Below the pieces are notes generated by a model that saw only the letters and a program-made list of their open reading frames with translations, searched no databases and was not told where the DNA came from. A stretch of DNA of 64,000 bases from Flavobacteriales bacterium (lineage in GTDB: Bacteria; Bacteroidota; Bacteroidia; Flavobacteriales_F; PHOS-HE28), in the NCBI GenBank assembly GCA_016710015.1, contig JADJLR010000001.1, positions 62,001 through 126,000 of the forward strand. The letters run 5' to 3'. Shown here piece by piece: positions 8,984-17,400 of this stretch; the first letter of the stretch is position 1; each line of letters starts with the position of its first letter. Made by a program: the position numbers and the translations under genes.

Positions 8984-11140
8984 ATGAGGCTGGCCATGCG
9001 TTGGGCCAAAGCCATTATTCTCTTATTCGTACCGCTGTTCGCTTTCGGGAGCGCTCCGCACCGCATTCCAGCGATCACGTTCACGGATAGCGTTCGCCTG
9101 ATCAACGTGGGCCGCAGCGTCTGGATCCTGGAGGATCGCGGCTGGGAACTCACGCCGGAACAGGCCTTGGTACACTCCGATCACCGGAGCGGTCCGGACA
9201 AGGTGCCCAATTTGGGGATTTCCTCCTCCCAATTCTGGTTGCGGTTCGCGATCACCAACACCAGCAGTGAGGATATCGTCATCCTTCAGGTTCCGAACCC
9301 GGAGATCGACCGGCTGGATGTGTACACCGCCAAGGATACTGTACCGGAACTTATCTGTGCTACGGGCCAAGGCCGTGCGACATCCACACGTGCGATCCAT
9401 GATGCGGTCTACACCTTCGCCTTGAACATCCCTACCGGTAGTACCCGAATAGTGCTGCTGAACGTTTCCTCCAATAAGCAGTTGCGGGTGCCTATCGTTC
9501 TGAATTCGGGGCCCGGCTACATCATCGACCACGACCTACGCGGCCTGATCGCCGGAGGCTGCTTCGGCATCTTCCTGGTGATGGCCTTGTACAACCTGTT
9601 CGTGTACTTCTCCATCCGTGATCGGAATTACCTCTTCTATGTGATCTACATCCTGCTGGTCAGCGTGACCCAGGTCAACTTCATGGGCTATGCCCAACTC
9701 TATTTCTGGCCGGATAGCCCTGGCTTCGCTGTACTCTCCTCTCAGATCCTCACGGTGATCACTGCGATCGCGGCGGGTGAATTCATGCACGGATTCATCC
9801 GCACGAACATCTACATCCCGCGCTTCAAGAGGGCGTCCCGCCTGTTCTACCTCATTCTGCTCGGCGCGTTGAGCATCAACATCTTCGGACAGGTCCTCTT
9901 GGGGTACGAACTCCTACAGATCGCCGTGGGCTTGTTCGCGATCTTCTTGGCGACAGGTGCCTTCATGGTCTGGCGACGCGGGTTCACGCCAGCTCGCTAT
10001 TTCAGTATCGCTTGGATCTTGTTCCTCAGCGGTATCACGGTCTACATCATGAAGGACATCGGACTATTGCCCTATAACTGGATCACGAAGTACATGATGC
10101 CGATGGGTTCCGTAGCCGAGGTGGTCCTGCTCTCCTTCGGTCTAGCGGACAAGATCAACGTATTGCGGCGGGAAAAGGAGAATTCCCAAGCAGCGGCCCT
10201 CTTGATGTCCCAAGAGAATGAAAGGATTATTCGCGATCAGAACGCGATGCTCGAGAAGAAAGTGACACAACGAACGCACGACCTGCAGGAATCGAACGAG
10301 CATTTGAAGCGCACACAGACCCAACTGGTGAATGCGGAGAAGATGGCCTCATTGGGTCAACTCACCGCAGGTATCGCGCACGAGATCAATAACCCGATCA
10401 ACTTCATCACCAGCAACATCCAGCCTTTGCGTAGGAACATCACCGAGATCCTCGATGTGATGGAAGGGTACCGATCCCTGGATGTGAAGGATGCCGAGGT
10501 CCAATTGAAAGCACTCAAGGAGCGAGAAGACCAGTTGGGCATTGCGGACTCCATCGAAGAACTGGATGACATCATCGGCAGTATTTCCGAAGGAAGCAGT
10601 CGCACTGCGGAGATCGTCCGTGGCTTACGGAACTTCTCCCGGTTGGACGAGGACGACTTGAAGGAGGCTGACATCAACGAAGGAATACGCAACACCCTCT
10701 CCCTTCTATCTCCACAGCTCCGAGATCATATCAAAGTGGAACTGAAGTTGGGAACACTGCCTCCAGTAGAGTGTTTTCCGGGAAAGGTGAACCAGGTCCT
10801 GATGAATATCCTGACCAATGCCGTTCAAGCCACTCTGGCCCGCACGGACAAGGCAGAACTGGCCATTCGGGTGGAGACCTTGGTCACTGGAGAGCACATC
10901 CAAGTTCGGATCAAGGACAACGGTATCGGCATGTCCGGCGAGGTACAGTCCCGCATGTTCGATCCGTTCTTCACCACCAAACCGGTTGGCGAGGGCACAG
11001 GTTTGGGCCTTGCCATCGTGTACGGGATCATCCAGGACCATCATGGTCACATCGAGGTGGAAAGCACAGTAGGCGTAGGTACCGAATTCAAGATCACCCT
11101 TCCGATCCATCAGCGGCAACAATTGAAGCAACGTGCTTGA
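8984..11140 (+). CDS. sensor histidine kinase with 7TMR-DISM sensory module
   Basis: The 718-residue protein has an N-terminal signal segment and an extracytoplasmic beta-rich domain (about 40-185, 7TMR-DISMED2-like). Seven hydrophobic helices (about 190-395) and a coiled coil (410-450) follow, then a HisKA domain with phospho-acceptor H466 in GIAHEINNP and a HATPase with DNGIGM and GTGLGLAI. 7TMR-DISM proteins sense extracellular, often carbohydrate or small-molecule, ligands. There is no receiver or DNA-binding domain, so the phosphate must go to a separate protein; the adjacent receiver proteins are the natural partners. ATG 8984 is the first start; ATG 8996 is an alternative. Confidence 0.9.
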   Translation: MRLAMRWAKAIILLFVPLFAFGSAPHRIPAITFTDSVRLINVGRSVWILEDRGWELTPEQALVHSDHRSGPDKVPNLGISSSQFWLRFAITNTSSEDIVILQVPNPEIDRLDVYTAKDTVPELICATGQGRATSTRAIHDAVYTFALNIPTGSTRIVLLNVSSNKQLRVPIVLNSGPGYIIDHDLRGLIAGGCFGIFLVMALYNLFVYFSIRDRNYLFYVIYILLVSVTQVNFMGYAQLYFWPDSPGFAVLSSQILTVITAIAAGEFMHGFIRTNIYIPRFKRASRLFYLILLGALSINIFGQVLLGYELLQIAVGLFAIFLATGAFMVWRRGFTPARYFSIAWILFLSGITVYIMKDIGLLPYNWITKYMMPMGSVAEVVLLSFGLADKINVLRREKENSQAAALLMSQENERIIRDQNAMLEKKVTQRTHDLQESNEHLKRTQTQLVNAEKMASLGQLTAGIAHEINNPINFITSNIQPLRRNITEILDVMEGYRSLDVKDAEVQLKALKEREDQLGIADSIEELDDIIGSISEGSSRTAEIVRGLRNFSRLDEDDLKEADINEGIRNTLSLLSPQLRDHIKVELKLGTLPPVECFPGKVNQVLMNILTNAVQATLARTDKAELAIRVETLVTGEHIQVRIKDNGIGMSGEVQSRMFDPFFTTKPVGEGTGLGLAIVYGIIQDHHGHIEVESTVGVGTEFKITLPIHQRQQLKQRA

Positions 11141-11144
11141 AGCA

Positions 11145-12683
11145 ATGAACGAACCAAGGATCCGCGTTCTTTTCGTCGATGACGAGGAGAACAACTTGAA
11201 AGCATTCAAGTCCACATTCCGCAGGGAAATGGACGTGCTGCTGGCAAACTCCGGCGCTGAAGCCTTGGAGCTTCTGGAGCAGGAAGAGGTGCATGTGATC
11301 ATTTCCGACCAGCGCATGCCCGGCATGACCGGGTCGGAATTCTTGAGCCATGCCAAGGATCGGTTCCCACGAGCCATGCGCATGTTGCTTACCGGCTTCT
11401 CGGATCTTGAAGCCGTGATCTCCGCTGTGAATGAAGGCGGGATCTTCGCCTATTGCACCAAGCCTTGGGATGTCAACGACCTCACCTTGAAGATCAAGCA
11501 GGCGCATGACCTGTTCCAACTCAAGGAAATGAATCAAGCCCTGCTGGGGCGATACCGGCAGATCTTCGACACCTCCGGCGACCCCATTGTGATCGTCGAT
11601 CATGAAGGATCGGTGATCGAAGCGAATCCAGCCTGTGGCAAGCTGCTAGGCCTACCCGTGCAGGACTTTTTAGGTCGCCCTTTCATGGAACACATTGAGC
11701 ATGCACCAAACCTATTGCGCTCGCTGAAACACCACCGTAAAGGGCACGCTTTCACCAATGTGGACCTCACCATACGAACCTCGACGGGGAACCTCGTCGA
11801 TTGTTTGATGACCGCAACCTACCTCGGAGATCAGACCCACGGCAAGGATGTTTTCCAAGCTGTGATCAAGGACATTACGGATCGCAAACAAGAAGAGAAG
11901 CGGATCTTGAAGTTGAATGCCGATCTGGACAAACGGGTAGCTGCGCGTACCGGCCAACTGCTAGAGGCTTTGGAGGATCTAGGGTCCTTCTCCTACACAG
12001 TGGCACATGACCTGCGATCACCCTTGAAGAACATCTCCGCCTTGAGCGAACACCTGCACAATCACGCTGTGGAGCAAGGGGCCGAGAGTGAGTATGTGGA
12101 CTTCACCGAGCGGATCAACAAGGGCACGCAACGCATGTTGGAACTGGTGGATGATCTCTTGCGTTTCTCCCAGACCAACACCCGGGAAATGGAATGTCGC
12201 GAGATCGTGCTATTGCCCTTGATCCAGCAGGGGGTAGATGAACAAGTATCACCGGACCGCCGCGATCAAGTGACCATTTCCATCGATCCGAACGTACACG
12301 TCCTCGCGGATGCTCCGATGCTCAAGGTGGTGATCCAAAATCTCTTGTCCAACGCGTTGAAATTCTCGCGGGACCGAGAGCGGCCCGAGATCATCATCAG
12401 CCATAACAACAGCGATGGGCGCGACGTGATCACGGTGAAGGACAACGGTGTGGGATTCGAGAACCAACACAAGGACCAAGCGTTCGGCATATTCAAACGG
12501 CTACACAAGGCGGATCAGTTCGAGGGTACCGGAGTGGGGTTGGCCATCGTACACCGCATCGTATCCAAACACAATGGCGAAGTATGGGCCGAAAGCGCAG
12601 TGGATCAGGGCACCTCGGTACACGTGGCACTACCGGACCAGGCCATTTCCAAGGCGGCCGTCCCCTTCATCAAGGTGGCGTGA
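11145..12683 (+). CDS. hybrid REC-PAS-histidine kinase
   Basis: The 512-residue protein starts with a receiver domain (D55 in IISDQRMPG, Lys in TKPWD), then a PAS domain (about 135-255, QIFDTSGDPIVIVD), a coiled coil, a HisKA domain with H288 in TVAHDLRSPLKN and a HATPase (DNGVGF, GTGVGLAIV). There is no membrane segment, so it is a cytoplasmic kinase controlled through its own receiver. It follows the 7TM kinase by 4 bases, and a GTG at 11133 would make the two overlap. The likely flow is 7TM kinase to this receiver, changing the output of this kinase. Confidence 0.9.
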   Translation: MNEPRIRVLFVDDEENNLKAFKSTFRREMDVLLANSGAEALELLEQEEVHVIISDQRMPGMTGSEFLSHAKDRFPRAMRMLLTGFSDLEAVISAVNEGGIFAYCTKPWDVNDLTLKIKQAHDLFQLKEMNQALLGRYRQIFDTSGDPIVIVDHEGSVIEANPACGKLLGLPVQDFLGRPFMEHIEHAPNLLRSLKHHRKGHAFTNVDLTIRTSTGNLVDCLMTATYLGDQTHGKDVFQAVIKDITDRKQEEKRILKLNADLDKRVAARTGQLLEALEDLGSFSYTVAHDLRSPLKNISALSEHLHNHAVEQGAESEYVDFTERINKGTQRMLELVDDLLRFSQTNTREMECREIVLLPLIQQGVDEQVSPDRRDQVTISIDPNVHVLADAPMLKVVIQNLLSNALKFSRDRERPEIIISHNNSDGRDVITVKDNGVGFENQHKDQAFGIFKRLHKADQFEGTGVGLAIVHRIVSKHNGEVWAESAVDQGTSVHVALPDQAISKAAVPFIKVA

Positions 12684-12740
12684 TGAAACCCATTGGGTGG
12701 ATCCAACGTAAAGAAGCACACAATACTCATTCGCACGATC

Positions 12741-13283
12741 ATGAACACCCGAATTTCCCTATACCGCAGCCTTCTCGCCTCCGGCATCGCCTTTTGCGCT
12801 CTATTCGCCAACACTGCGGCTGAAGGCCAAGGCACATTGGTGGACCGAAGGGATCAAGCCGAAGGTTGGTACTTGCCCGTACACGGCCAGGTCCTTATCG
12901 ATGGCGAGAAAGCCACCAACTACCAGCTGGTGTTGTACAAAGACAACGTGGAATTGAGCAAACTGGAAGGCGATAAGCGCGGTAGATTCGAACTGGAATT
13001 GGACATCGACGCGAACTACACGGTTCGGGTGAACAAGGAAGGATACCAAGAGAAGATGATCCATATCGAAACCAAGTTGCCGAAGGATCTGGTGCGATAT
13101 CCGGACTATGCCTGCACTTTGAGCTTGCAGAAAGAGGCTTCCACCAACATCGACCCCTTCTACACGGATTTCCCCTCTGCCATCATCCGGTACAACGAAG
13201 AACTGGGTGGTTTCTACCACAGCGAGCACTACCTCACGCACATCCAGACCAAACTATCCGGCTTCGCCAACGCATCGTTCTGA
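12741..13283 (+). CDS. secreted protein of unknown function, carboxypeptidase-regulatory-like fold
   Basis: The 180-residue protein starts at ATG 12741 with a signal peptide (SLLASGIAFCALFANTAAEG). The middle (HGQVLIDGEKATNYQLVLYKDN, then RGRFELELDIDANYTVRVNKEGYQ) resembles the beta-sandwich repeats of carboxypeptidase-regulatory or CNA-B-like domains. No catalytic motif or sorting domain is seen. It lies 57 bases after the hybrid kinase in the same direction and could be the last gene of that operon. An upstream in-frame start at 12693 would disrupt the signal peptide. Confidence 0.6.
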   Translation: MNTRISLYRSLLASGIAFCALFANTAAEGQGTLVDRRDQAEGWYLPVHGQVLIDGEKATNYQLVLYKDNVELSKLEGDKRGRFELELDIDANYTVRVNKEGYQEKMIHIETKLPKDLVRYPDYACTLSLQKEASTNIDPFYTDFPSAIIRYNEELGGFYHSEHYLTHIQTKLSGFANASF

Positions 13284-13340
13284 TGTGACACCTTCTTCTC
13301 CCCTGCCTAACAAAAACATACACCAGGCGGGTAGAACAGC

Positions 13341-13364
13341 GAGGCGGGCCCGTAAGCCCGCCTC
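13341..13364. terminator. bidirectional hairpin terminator between convergent genes
   Basis: The arms gaggcgggc (13341-13349) and gcccgcctc (13356-13364) pair perfectly over 9 bp around a 6-base loop. The element sits between the convergent secreted-protein gene and paaE, 25 bases beyond the paaE stop. It is GC-rich but lacks a good T-tract on either side. Confidence 0.65.
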
Positions 13365-13388
13365 GATCTATTTCCAAGAGGGTCGTTC

Positions 13389-14471
13389 TCAGTGCTGATC
13401 GTAGTCGATCGTCACGTTGGCCGATCGCGGATGGGTTTGGCACGTGAGTACATAGCCGTCCGCCACCTCCTCATCGGTAAGCGCGTAGTTCATCGCCATT
13501 TCCACCTGCCCTTCCACAACGCGCGCCTTGCACGTGCAACACACGGCGCCTTTGCAGGCGAAGGGCACGTCCAGACCAGCATCAAGGGCCACATCCAACA
13601 CGGCATCGCCGTTGGCATTCACGGTGATCTCGGTCTCGCGTCCATCCAGGATCACCTTCACCTTTGCGGTGCCTTTGAACGCGCCTTCACCCACTGCGAC
13701 CGGTGGTTTCTTCGCACCGGAGGTCACCGGGCTCGTGAAGAGTTCGATGTGCAACTGCTTCTTGTCCACTCCCATGGACTCCAAGGCCTCGCTCACATTC
13801 ACCATCATCTGTTCCGGTCCGCAGATGAAGAACTCCTTGTGCAATGCGTCGGCCACGAAACGTCCAAGCAGTTGTTTTGCTTTCTCAGTGGTGATACGTC
13901 CGTTGAACAAAGCATCTTCATCCTTCCCCTGGGACAGGATGTGGTGTACTGCGAGTCGATCGGTGTACTGGGTCTTCAATTCGTCAAGCTTCTTCCGGAA
14001 GATGATCCGATCGCGATCCGTATTCCCGTAGAACAGGGTGAATCGGCTCTTTGGCTCGCTCCGTAGCACGGTCTTCAGGATGCTTAGGATGGGTGTGATC
14101 CCACTGCCTGCTGCAAAGGCCACGAAATGCCGCTCCTTGGTAGGGTCCAGTGCGGTGGTGAAATTCCCCATCGGTGTCATCACCTCCAAGGTCATTCCTT
14201 GCTTGAGCTTCTCCACAAGCTCCGTACTCGCACGGCCATCCTGCACACGCTTCACAGCGATGCGGATCTCGTGGATATCCAGCGGGCTGCTACAGATACT
14301 GTACGATCGGCGCAGTTCTTCACCATTCACGGTGAGCTTCAGGGTCACGTACTGGCCATGGATGAACTGGAACTCGGACCGCAGGGCATCCGGGATCCGG
14401 AAGCCGACCACAATGGCTTCGGGCGTTTCATGATGAACGGATGCGACTTCGAGGGAATGGAACTTGGCCAT
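13389..14471 (-). CDS. paaE: phenylacetyl-CoA epoxidase reductase subunit PaaE
   Basis: About 360 residues from ATG 14471. An FAD-binding ferredoxin-reductase domain (RRSYSICSSP) is followed by an NAD(P)-binding domain (AAGSGITPILSI, FFICGPEQMM). A C-terminal plant-type 2Fe-2S ferredoxin domain has Cys ligands in CKGAVCCTCKARV and LTCQTHP. It passes electrons from NADPH to the PaaAC oxygenase core. ATG 14486 is an alternative start lying 9 bases after a -7-like box. The gene is divergent from paaA, whereas paaE is more commonly the last gene of a paaABCDE operon. Confidence 0.95.
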   Translation of the reverse strand: MAKFHSLEVASVHHETPEAIVVGFRIPDALRSEFQFIHGQYVTLKLTVNGEELRRSYSICSSPLDIHEIRIAVKRVQDGRASTELVEKLKQGMTLEVMTPMGNFTTALDPTKERHFVAFAAGSGITPILSILKTVLRSEPKSRFTLFYGNTDRDRIIFRKKLDELKTQYTDRLAVHHILSQGKDEDALFNGRITTEKAKQLLGRFVADALHKEFFICGPEQMMVNVSEALESMGVDKKQLHIELFTSPVTSGAKKPPVAVGEGAFKGTAKVKVILDGRETEITVNANGDAVLDVALDAGLDVPFACKGAVCCTCKARVVEGQVEMAMNYALTDEEVADGYVLTCQTHPRSANVTIDYDQH

Positions 14472-14495
14472 ACGTGAACTGGACATTGGGGGTGG

Positions 14496-14503
14496 CGAAT
14501 TTA
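14496..14503 (-). promoter_or_regulatory. candidate -7 box of paaE
   Basis: TAAATTCG (minus strand) matches the Bacteroidota -7 consensus TAnnTTTG at 7 of 8 positions. It lies 9 bases upstream of the ATG at 14486. It sits in the 147-base divergent gap shared with paaA. Confidence 0.4.
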
Positions 14504-14592
14504 GGGGTCTGAGGTCGAGCGCCACCAAGAACGATCAGGCATTCCAGTTCGCATTCCATGACCTCGGTCAACGGCGCTCCGCGCCTGCCGAT

Positions 14593-14600
14593 TAACTTAG
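14593..14600 (+). promoter_or_regulatory. candidate -7 box of paaABCD
   Basis: TAACTTAG fits TAnnTTTG at 7 of 8 positions and ends 18 bases before the paaA ATG at 14619. No clear -33 TTTG is visible. Confidence 0.4.
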
Positions 14601-14618
14601 CGACCTTGACATGATCCC

Positions 14619-15560
14619 ATGACCGAACCGATCAACCTCGAGGAAGGCTTCCAAGCCAAGATCGATGCCGAACTAAAGATCGAACCCAAAGACTGGATGC
14701 CAGATGCCTACCGGAAGACCTTGGTACGGCAGATCAGCCAACACGCTCACAGTGAAGTGGTGGGCATGCTCCCAGAAGGCAATTGGATCACGCGTGCCCC
14801 GAGCCTCCGCCGGAAAGCGATCCTGTTGGCCAAAGTACAGGACGAGGCCGGCCACGGCCTATACTTGTACAGCGCTGTGGAAACCCTTGGTACCAGCCGG
14901 GAAAAGACGATCGACGACCTGCTCAGCGGCAAGGCCAAGTACAGCAGCATCTTCAACTACCCTACCCTGACCTGGGCGGACATCGGGGCCATCGGCTGGC
15001 TGGTGGATGGGGCGGCCATCATGAATCAAGTGATGCTGTGCCGAACCAGTTACGGCCCTTATGCACGGGCCATGGTGCGCATTTGCAAGGAAGAAAGCTT
15101 TCACCAACGCCAAGGCTACGAGATCATGTCCGTGCTTTCCAAGGGTACAGAGGAGCAACAGGCGATGGCCCAAGATGCGTTGGACCGTTGGTGGTGGCCC
15201 AGCCTGATGATGTTCGGTCCGACCGATGCGAATAGCCCGCACAGTGCGCAGAGCATGAAATGGAAGATCAAGCGGCAGAGCAATGATGAGTTGCGCCAGA
15301 CCTTCATCGACCGCACGGTGCAACAAGCCGAAGTGATCGGCCTGACCATACCTGATCCAGAGTTGAAGTGGAACGAAGGCACCAAACAATATGATTGGGG
15401 CACGATCGACTGGACCGAATTCTATGACGTGGTGGCAGGCAATGGCCCGTGCAATAAGGAACGTTCAGCAGCTCGGAACAAGGCCCATGACGAAGGTGAA
15501 TGGGTACGCAACGCAGCCATGGCCTACGCCGCCAAGAAGGCCAAACAGAAAGCAGCATGA
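14619..15560 (+). CDS. paaA: phenylacetyl-CoA epoxidase catalytic subunit PaaA
   Basis: The 313-residue protein is the di-iron oxygenase subunit that converts phenylacetyl-CoA to the 1,2-epoxide. Ferritin-like helices carry carboxylate and His ligands in the conserved blocks KVQDEAGHGLYLYSA and CKEESFHQRQGYE. The length is normal for PaaA. It is the first of four co-directional paa genes (A, B, C, D). Downstream pathway genes (paaG, paaH, paaJ, paaZ, paaK) are not in this window. Confidence 0.96.
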   Translation: MTEPINLEEGFQAKIDAELKIEPKDWMPDAYRKTLVRQISQHAHSEVVGMLPEGNWITRAPSLRRKAILLAKVQDEAGHGLYLYSAVETLGTSREKTIDDLLSGKAKYSSIFNYPTLTWADIGAIGWLVDGAAIMNQVMLCRTSYGPYARAMVRICKEESFHQRQGYEIMSVLSKGTEEQQAMAQDALDRWWWPSLMMFGPTDANSPHSAQSMKWKIKRQSNDELRQTFIDRTVQQAEVIGLTIPDPELKWNEGTKQYDWGTIDWTEFYDVVAGNGPCNKERSAARNKAHDEGEWVRNAAMAYAAKKAKQKAA

Positions 15561-15566
15561 TCCCTA

Positions 15567-15666
15567 AGTGACGAGTAGTGAGTGCTGAGTGGCGAGTCTC
15601 CTTGATGAAACTCTCTAAGCCACTGAGCACTCCAAACTCGCCACTCAGCACTCACTACTCGCCACT
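15567..15666. repeat. long inverted repeat between paaA and paaB
   Basis: A perfect 25-bp inverted repeat pairs 15573-15597 with 15636-15660. It extends to 31 bp with a single mismatch (15567-15597 with 15636-15666) around a 38-base loop. The arms are built from gagt/gtgagt-type low-complexity units, and the loop contains a further imperfect copy of the arm. It fills the 121-base paaA-paaB gap. In mRNA it would form a very stable hairpin and could cause attenuation, protect the paaA message or mark RNase processing. Confidence 0.85.
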
Positions 15667-15681
15667 CACTACGATCCAGAA

Positions 15682-15975
15682 ATGAGCGAAAATCCAAACA
15701 ACTGGCCTCTTTGGGAGATCTTCATCCAGAGCAAACGTGGGCTGGAACACAAGCATGTGGGCAGCTTGCACGCGGCCGATGCGCAGATGGCCATCGAGAA
15801 TGCGCGTGACGTGTATACACGCAGGCAAGAAGGCAACAGCATCTGGGCGGTTTTGGCGGACAACTTGCATAGCAGCCGACCGGAAGATGCCGAAAGCTTC
15901 TACGACCCGGCAGATGATAAGGTGTATCGGCACCCGACGTTCTACACGATGCCTGAAGGGGCGAAGTATATCTGA
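15682..15975 (+). CDS. paaB: phenylacetyl-CoA epoxidase subunit PaaB
   Basis: This 97-residue protein has the small PaaB fold, recognised by WPLWEIFIQSKRGLEHKHVG at the N terminus and NARDVYTRR in the middle. PaaB bridges PaaAC units in the epoxidase complex. The length is typical of the family. It is preceded by the paaA-paaB hairpin and followed by a repeat-bearing 85-base spacer before paaC. Confidence 0.95.
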   Translation: MSENPNNWPLWEIFIQSKRGLEHKHVGSLHAADAQMAIENARDVYTRRQEGNSIWAVLADNLHSSRPEDAESFYDPADDKVYRHPTFYTMPEGAKYI

Positions 15976-15977
15976 GC

Positions 15978-16039
15978 GTTGAGAGTTGAGAGTTGAGGGT
16001 TGGCATCGTTGAGGGTTACCTCATCAACCAACACATCGA
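15978..16039. repeat. heptamer tandem repeat and small hairpin between paaB and paaC
   Basis: Three tandem copies of gttgaga/gttgagg occupy 15978-15998 and a further copy lies at 16008-16014. The last copy can fold onto cctcatcaac just downstream (tgagg gtta cctca core). The units share the low-complexity style of the paaA-paaB repeat. They look like intergenic repeats inserted in the operon, not coding sequence. Confidence 0.6.
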
Positions 16040-16060
16040 CCAACTACAGCGAACGTACCA

Positions 16061-16819
16061 ATGAGCATGAGCAACGCACTCTTCACTTACACCCTCCGCC
16101 GCGCGGATGACCTGTTGATCCTGAGCCAACGCCTTGGTGAATGGTGCGGTCATGGACCCGTGCTGGAGGAGGACATCGCCCTCACCAACCGCACACTCGA
16201 CCATTTGGGCGAAGCGCGTAACCTACTTACCTACGCTGGGCAGGTGGAGGGAAAAGGACGGTCGGAGGACGATCTGGCCTATCTCCGAATGGAGCGCGAA
16301 TTCACCAATGTGAAGCTCGTGGAAACACCGAACGGAAATTATGCCCACACCCTCGTACGGTCCTTCCTGTTCGATGCGTACCATTTGCCACTGATGCAAG
16401 CCCTCTTGGAAAGCAAGGACGAACAACTCGCGGCCATTGCGGGCAAAGCCGTCAAGGAAGCCACCTACCACCTGCGCCACAGCAGCGAATGGTTGATCCG
16501 TTTTGGCGATGGCACTGAAGAAAGTCACCAGCGGGCGCAAGCTGCTCTGGACGCGATCTGGACATACACCGGCGAACTATTCGAAACCGATGCGGTGGAT
16601 GCAGAATTGGTGAAAGCAGGCATCGCACCGGACATTGCTAGCATCCAAGAAGCATGGAGCAAGACCGTGGATGCCGTCCTAGCTGAGGCTACACTGAAGC
16701 GCCCGGAGGATGGCTTCATGGCCACCGGAGGTCGTAATGGTCTGCACACCGAGCAAATGGGTTTCCTCTTGGCCGAAATGCAGCACGTGACACGGGCCTA
16801 TCCCGGAGCAACCTGGTAG
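16061..16819 (+). CDS. paaC: phenylacetyl-CoA epoxidase structural subunit PaaC
   Basis: The 252-residue ferritin-like protein pairs with PaaA. Conserved blocks include DLLILSQRLGEWCGHGP, LDHLGEARNLL and KEATYHLRHSSEW. PaaC keeps the fold but lacks a working di-iron centre in the characterised complex. ATG 16061 and ATG 16067 are both possible starts, differing by two residues. It is co-directional with paaB and paaD. Confidence 0.95.
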   Translation: MSMSNALFTYTLRRADDLLILSQRLGEWCGHGPVLEEDIALTNRTLDHLGEARNLLTYAGQVEGKGRSEDDLAYLRMEREFTNVKLVETPNGNYAHTLVRSFLFDAYHLPLMQALLESKDEQLAAIAGKAVKEATYHLRHSSEWLIRFGDGTEESHQRAQAALDAIWTYTGELFETDAVDAELVKAGIAPDIASIQEAWSKTVDAVLAEATLKRPEDGFMATGGRNGLHTEQMGFLLAEMQHVTRAYPGATW

Positions 16820-16878
16820 TGATCACCACCATGGGGTCTGCGTGAGCAGCGCATTGAAGTTGCCTCCAAGCGTATTCG

Positions 16879-17379
16879 ATGAATAGCACGGACGACCATA
16901 GCAAAGCACGGATCCTGGAATTACTGGAGCGGGTCAAGGATCCGGAGGTTCCCGCGATCAGCGTACTGGAATTGGGTGTAGTACATGAAGTCAGTATCGA
17001 TCCCACGGGCAAGGTCACGGTGACCATCACACCCACTTACACCGGTTGTCCGGCCATGGATGTGATGGCGGCCGACATCAAGCAGGAATTGCTACAGGCC
17101 GGGATATCCGAGGTGGAGGTGAAGCTCGTCCTCTCCCCTGCTTGGACCACGGATCGGATCACCGAGGAAGGCAAACGAAAGCTGAAGGAATACGGCATTG
17201 CACCGCCTGCTACCACCGCCGACATCCGTGCATTGAAAGGGGAATCACCTGTGGTGGAATGCCCCCAATGCGGTTCAAAGAACACGGTGATGCTGTCCGC
17301 CTTCGGGAGCACGGCCTGCAAAGCATTGTGGAAATGCAACGATTGCTTGGAGCCATTCGATCAGTTCAAGTGCCTGTAA
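16879..17379 (+). CDS. paaD: PaaD, MIP18-like iron-sulfur/assembly factor of the epoxidase
   Basis: The 166-residue protein has an N-terminal MIP18/DUF59 domain (LLERVKDPEVPAISVLELG, then TYTGCPAMDVM) and a C-terminal zinc ribbon (CPQCGSKNT, then WKCNDC). That is the PaaD architecture; it is needed for active epoxidase, probably for metal or Fe-S cluster assembly on PaaE or PaaA. It starts 59 bases after paaC and converges with the next minus-strand gene, leaving a gap of 21 bases. Confidence 0.94.
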   Translation: MNSTDDHSKARILELLERVKDPEVPAISVLELGVVHEVSIDPTGKVTVTITPTYTGCPAMDVMAADIKQELLQAGISEVEVKLVLSPAWTTDRITEEGKRKLKEYGIAPPATTADIRALKGESPVVECPQCGSKNTVMLSAFGSTACKALWKCNDCLEPFDQFKCL

Positions 17380-17400
17380 GGAGCGTCGGTGACCCGGTGA

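Noticed and set aside
13919..13926. Further GTTGAAC strings across the window as cassette borders
   Set aside because: The heptamer also occurs inside core genes such as paaE and yaaA on both strands without any paired structure, so the string alone has no weight.
15978..16017. CRISPR-like array
   Set aside because: The repeated heptamers are contiguous and too short, with no spacers and no cas genes.
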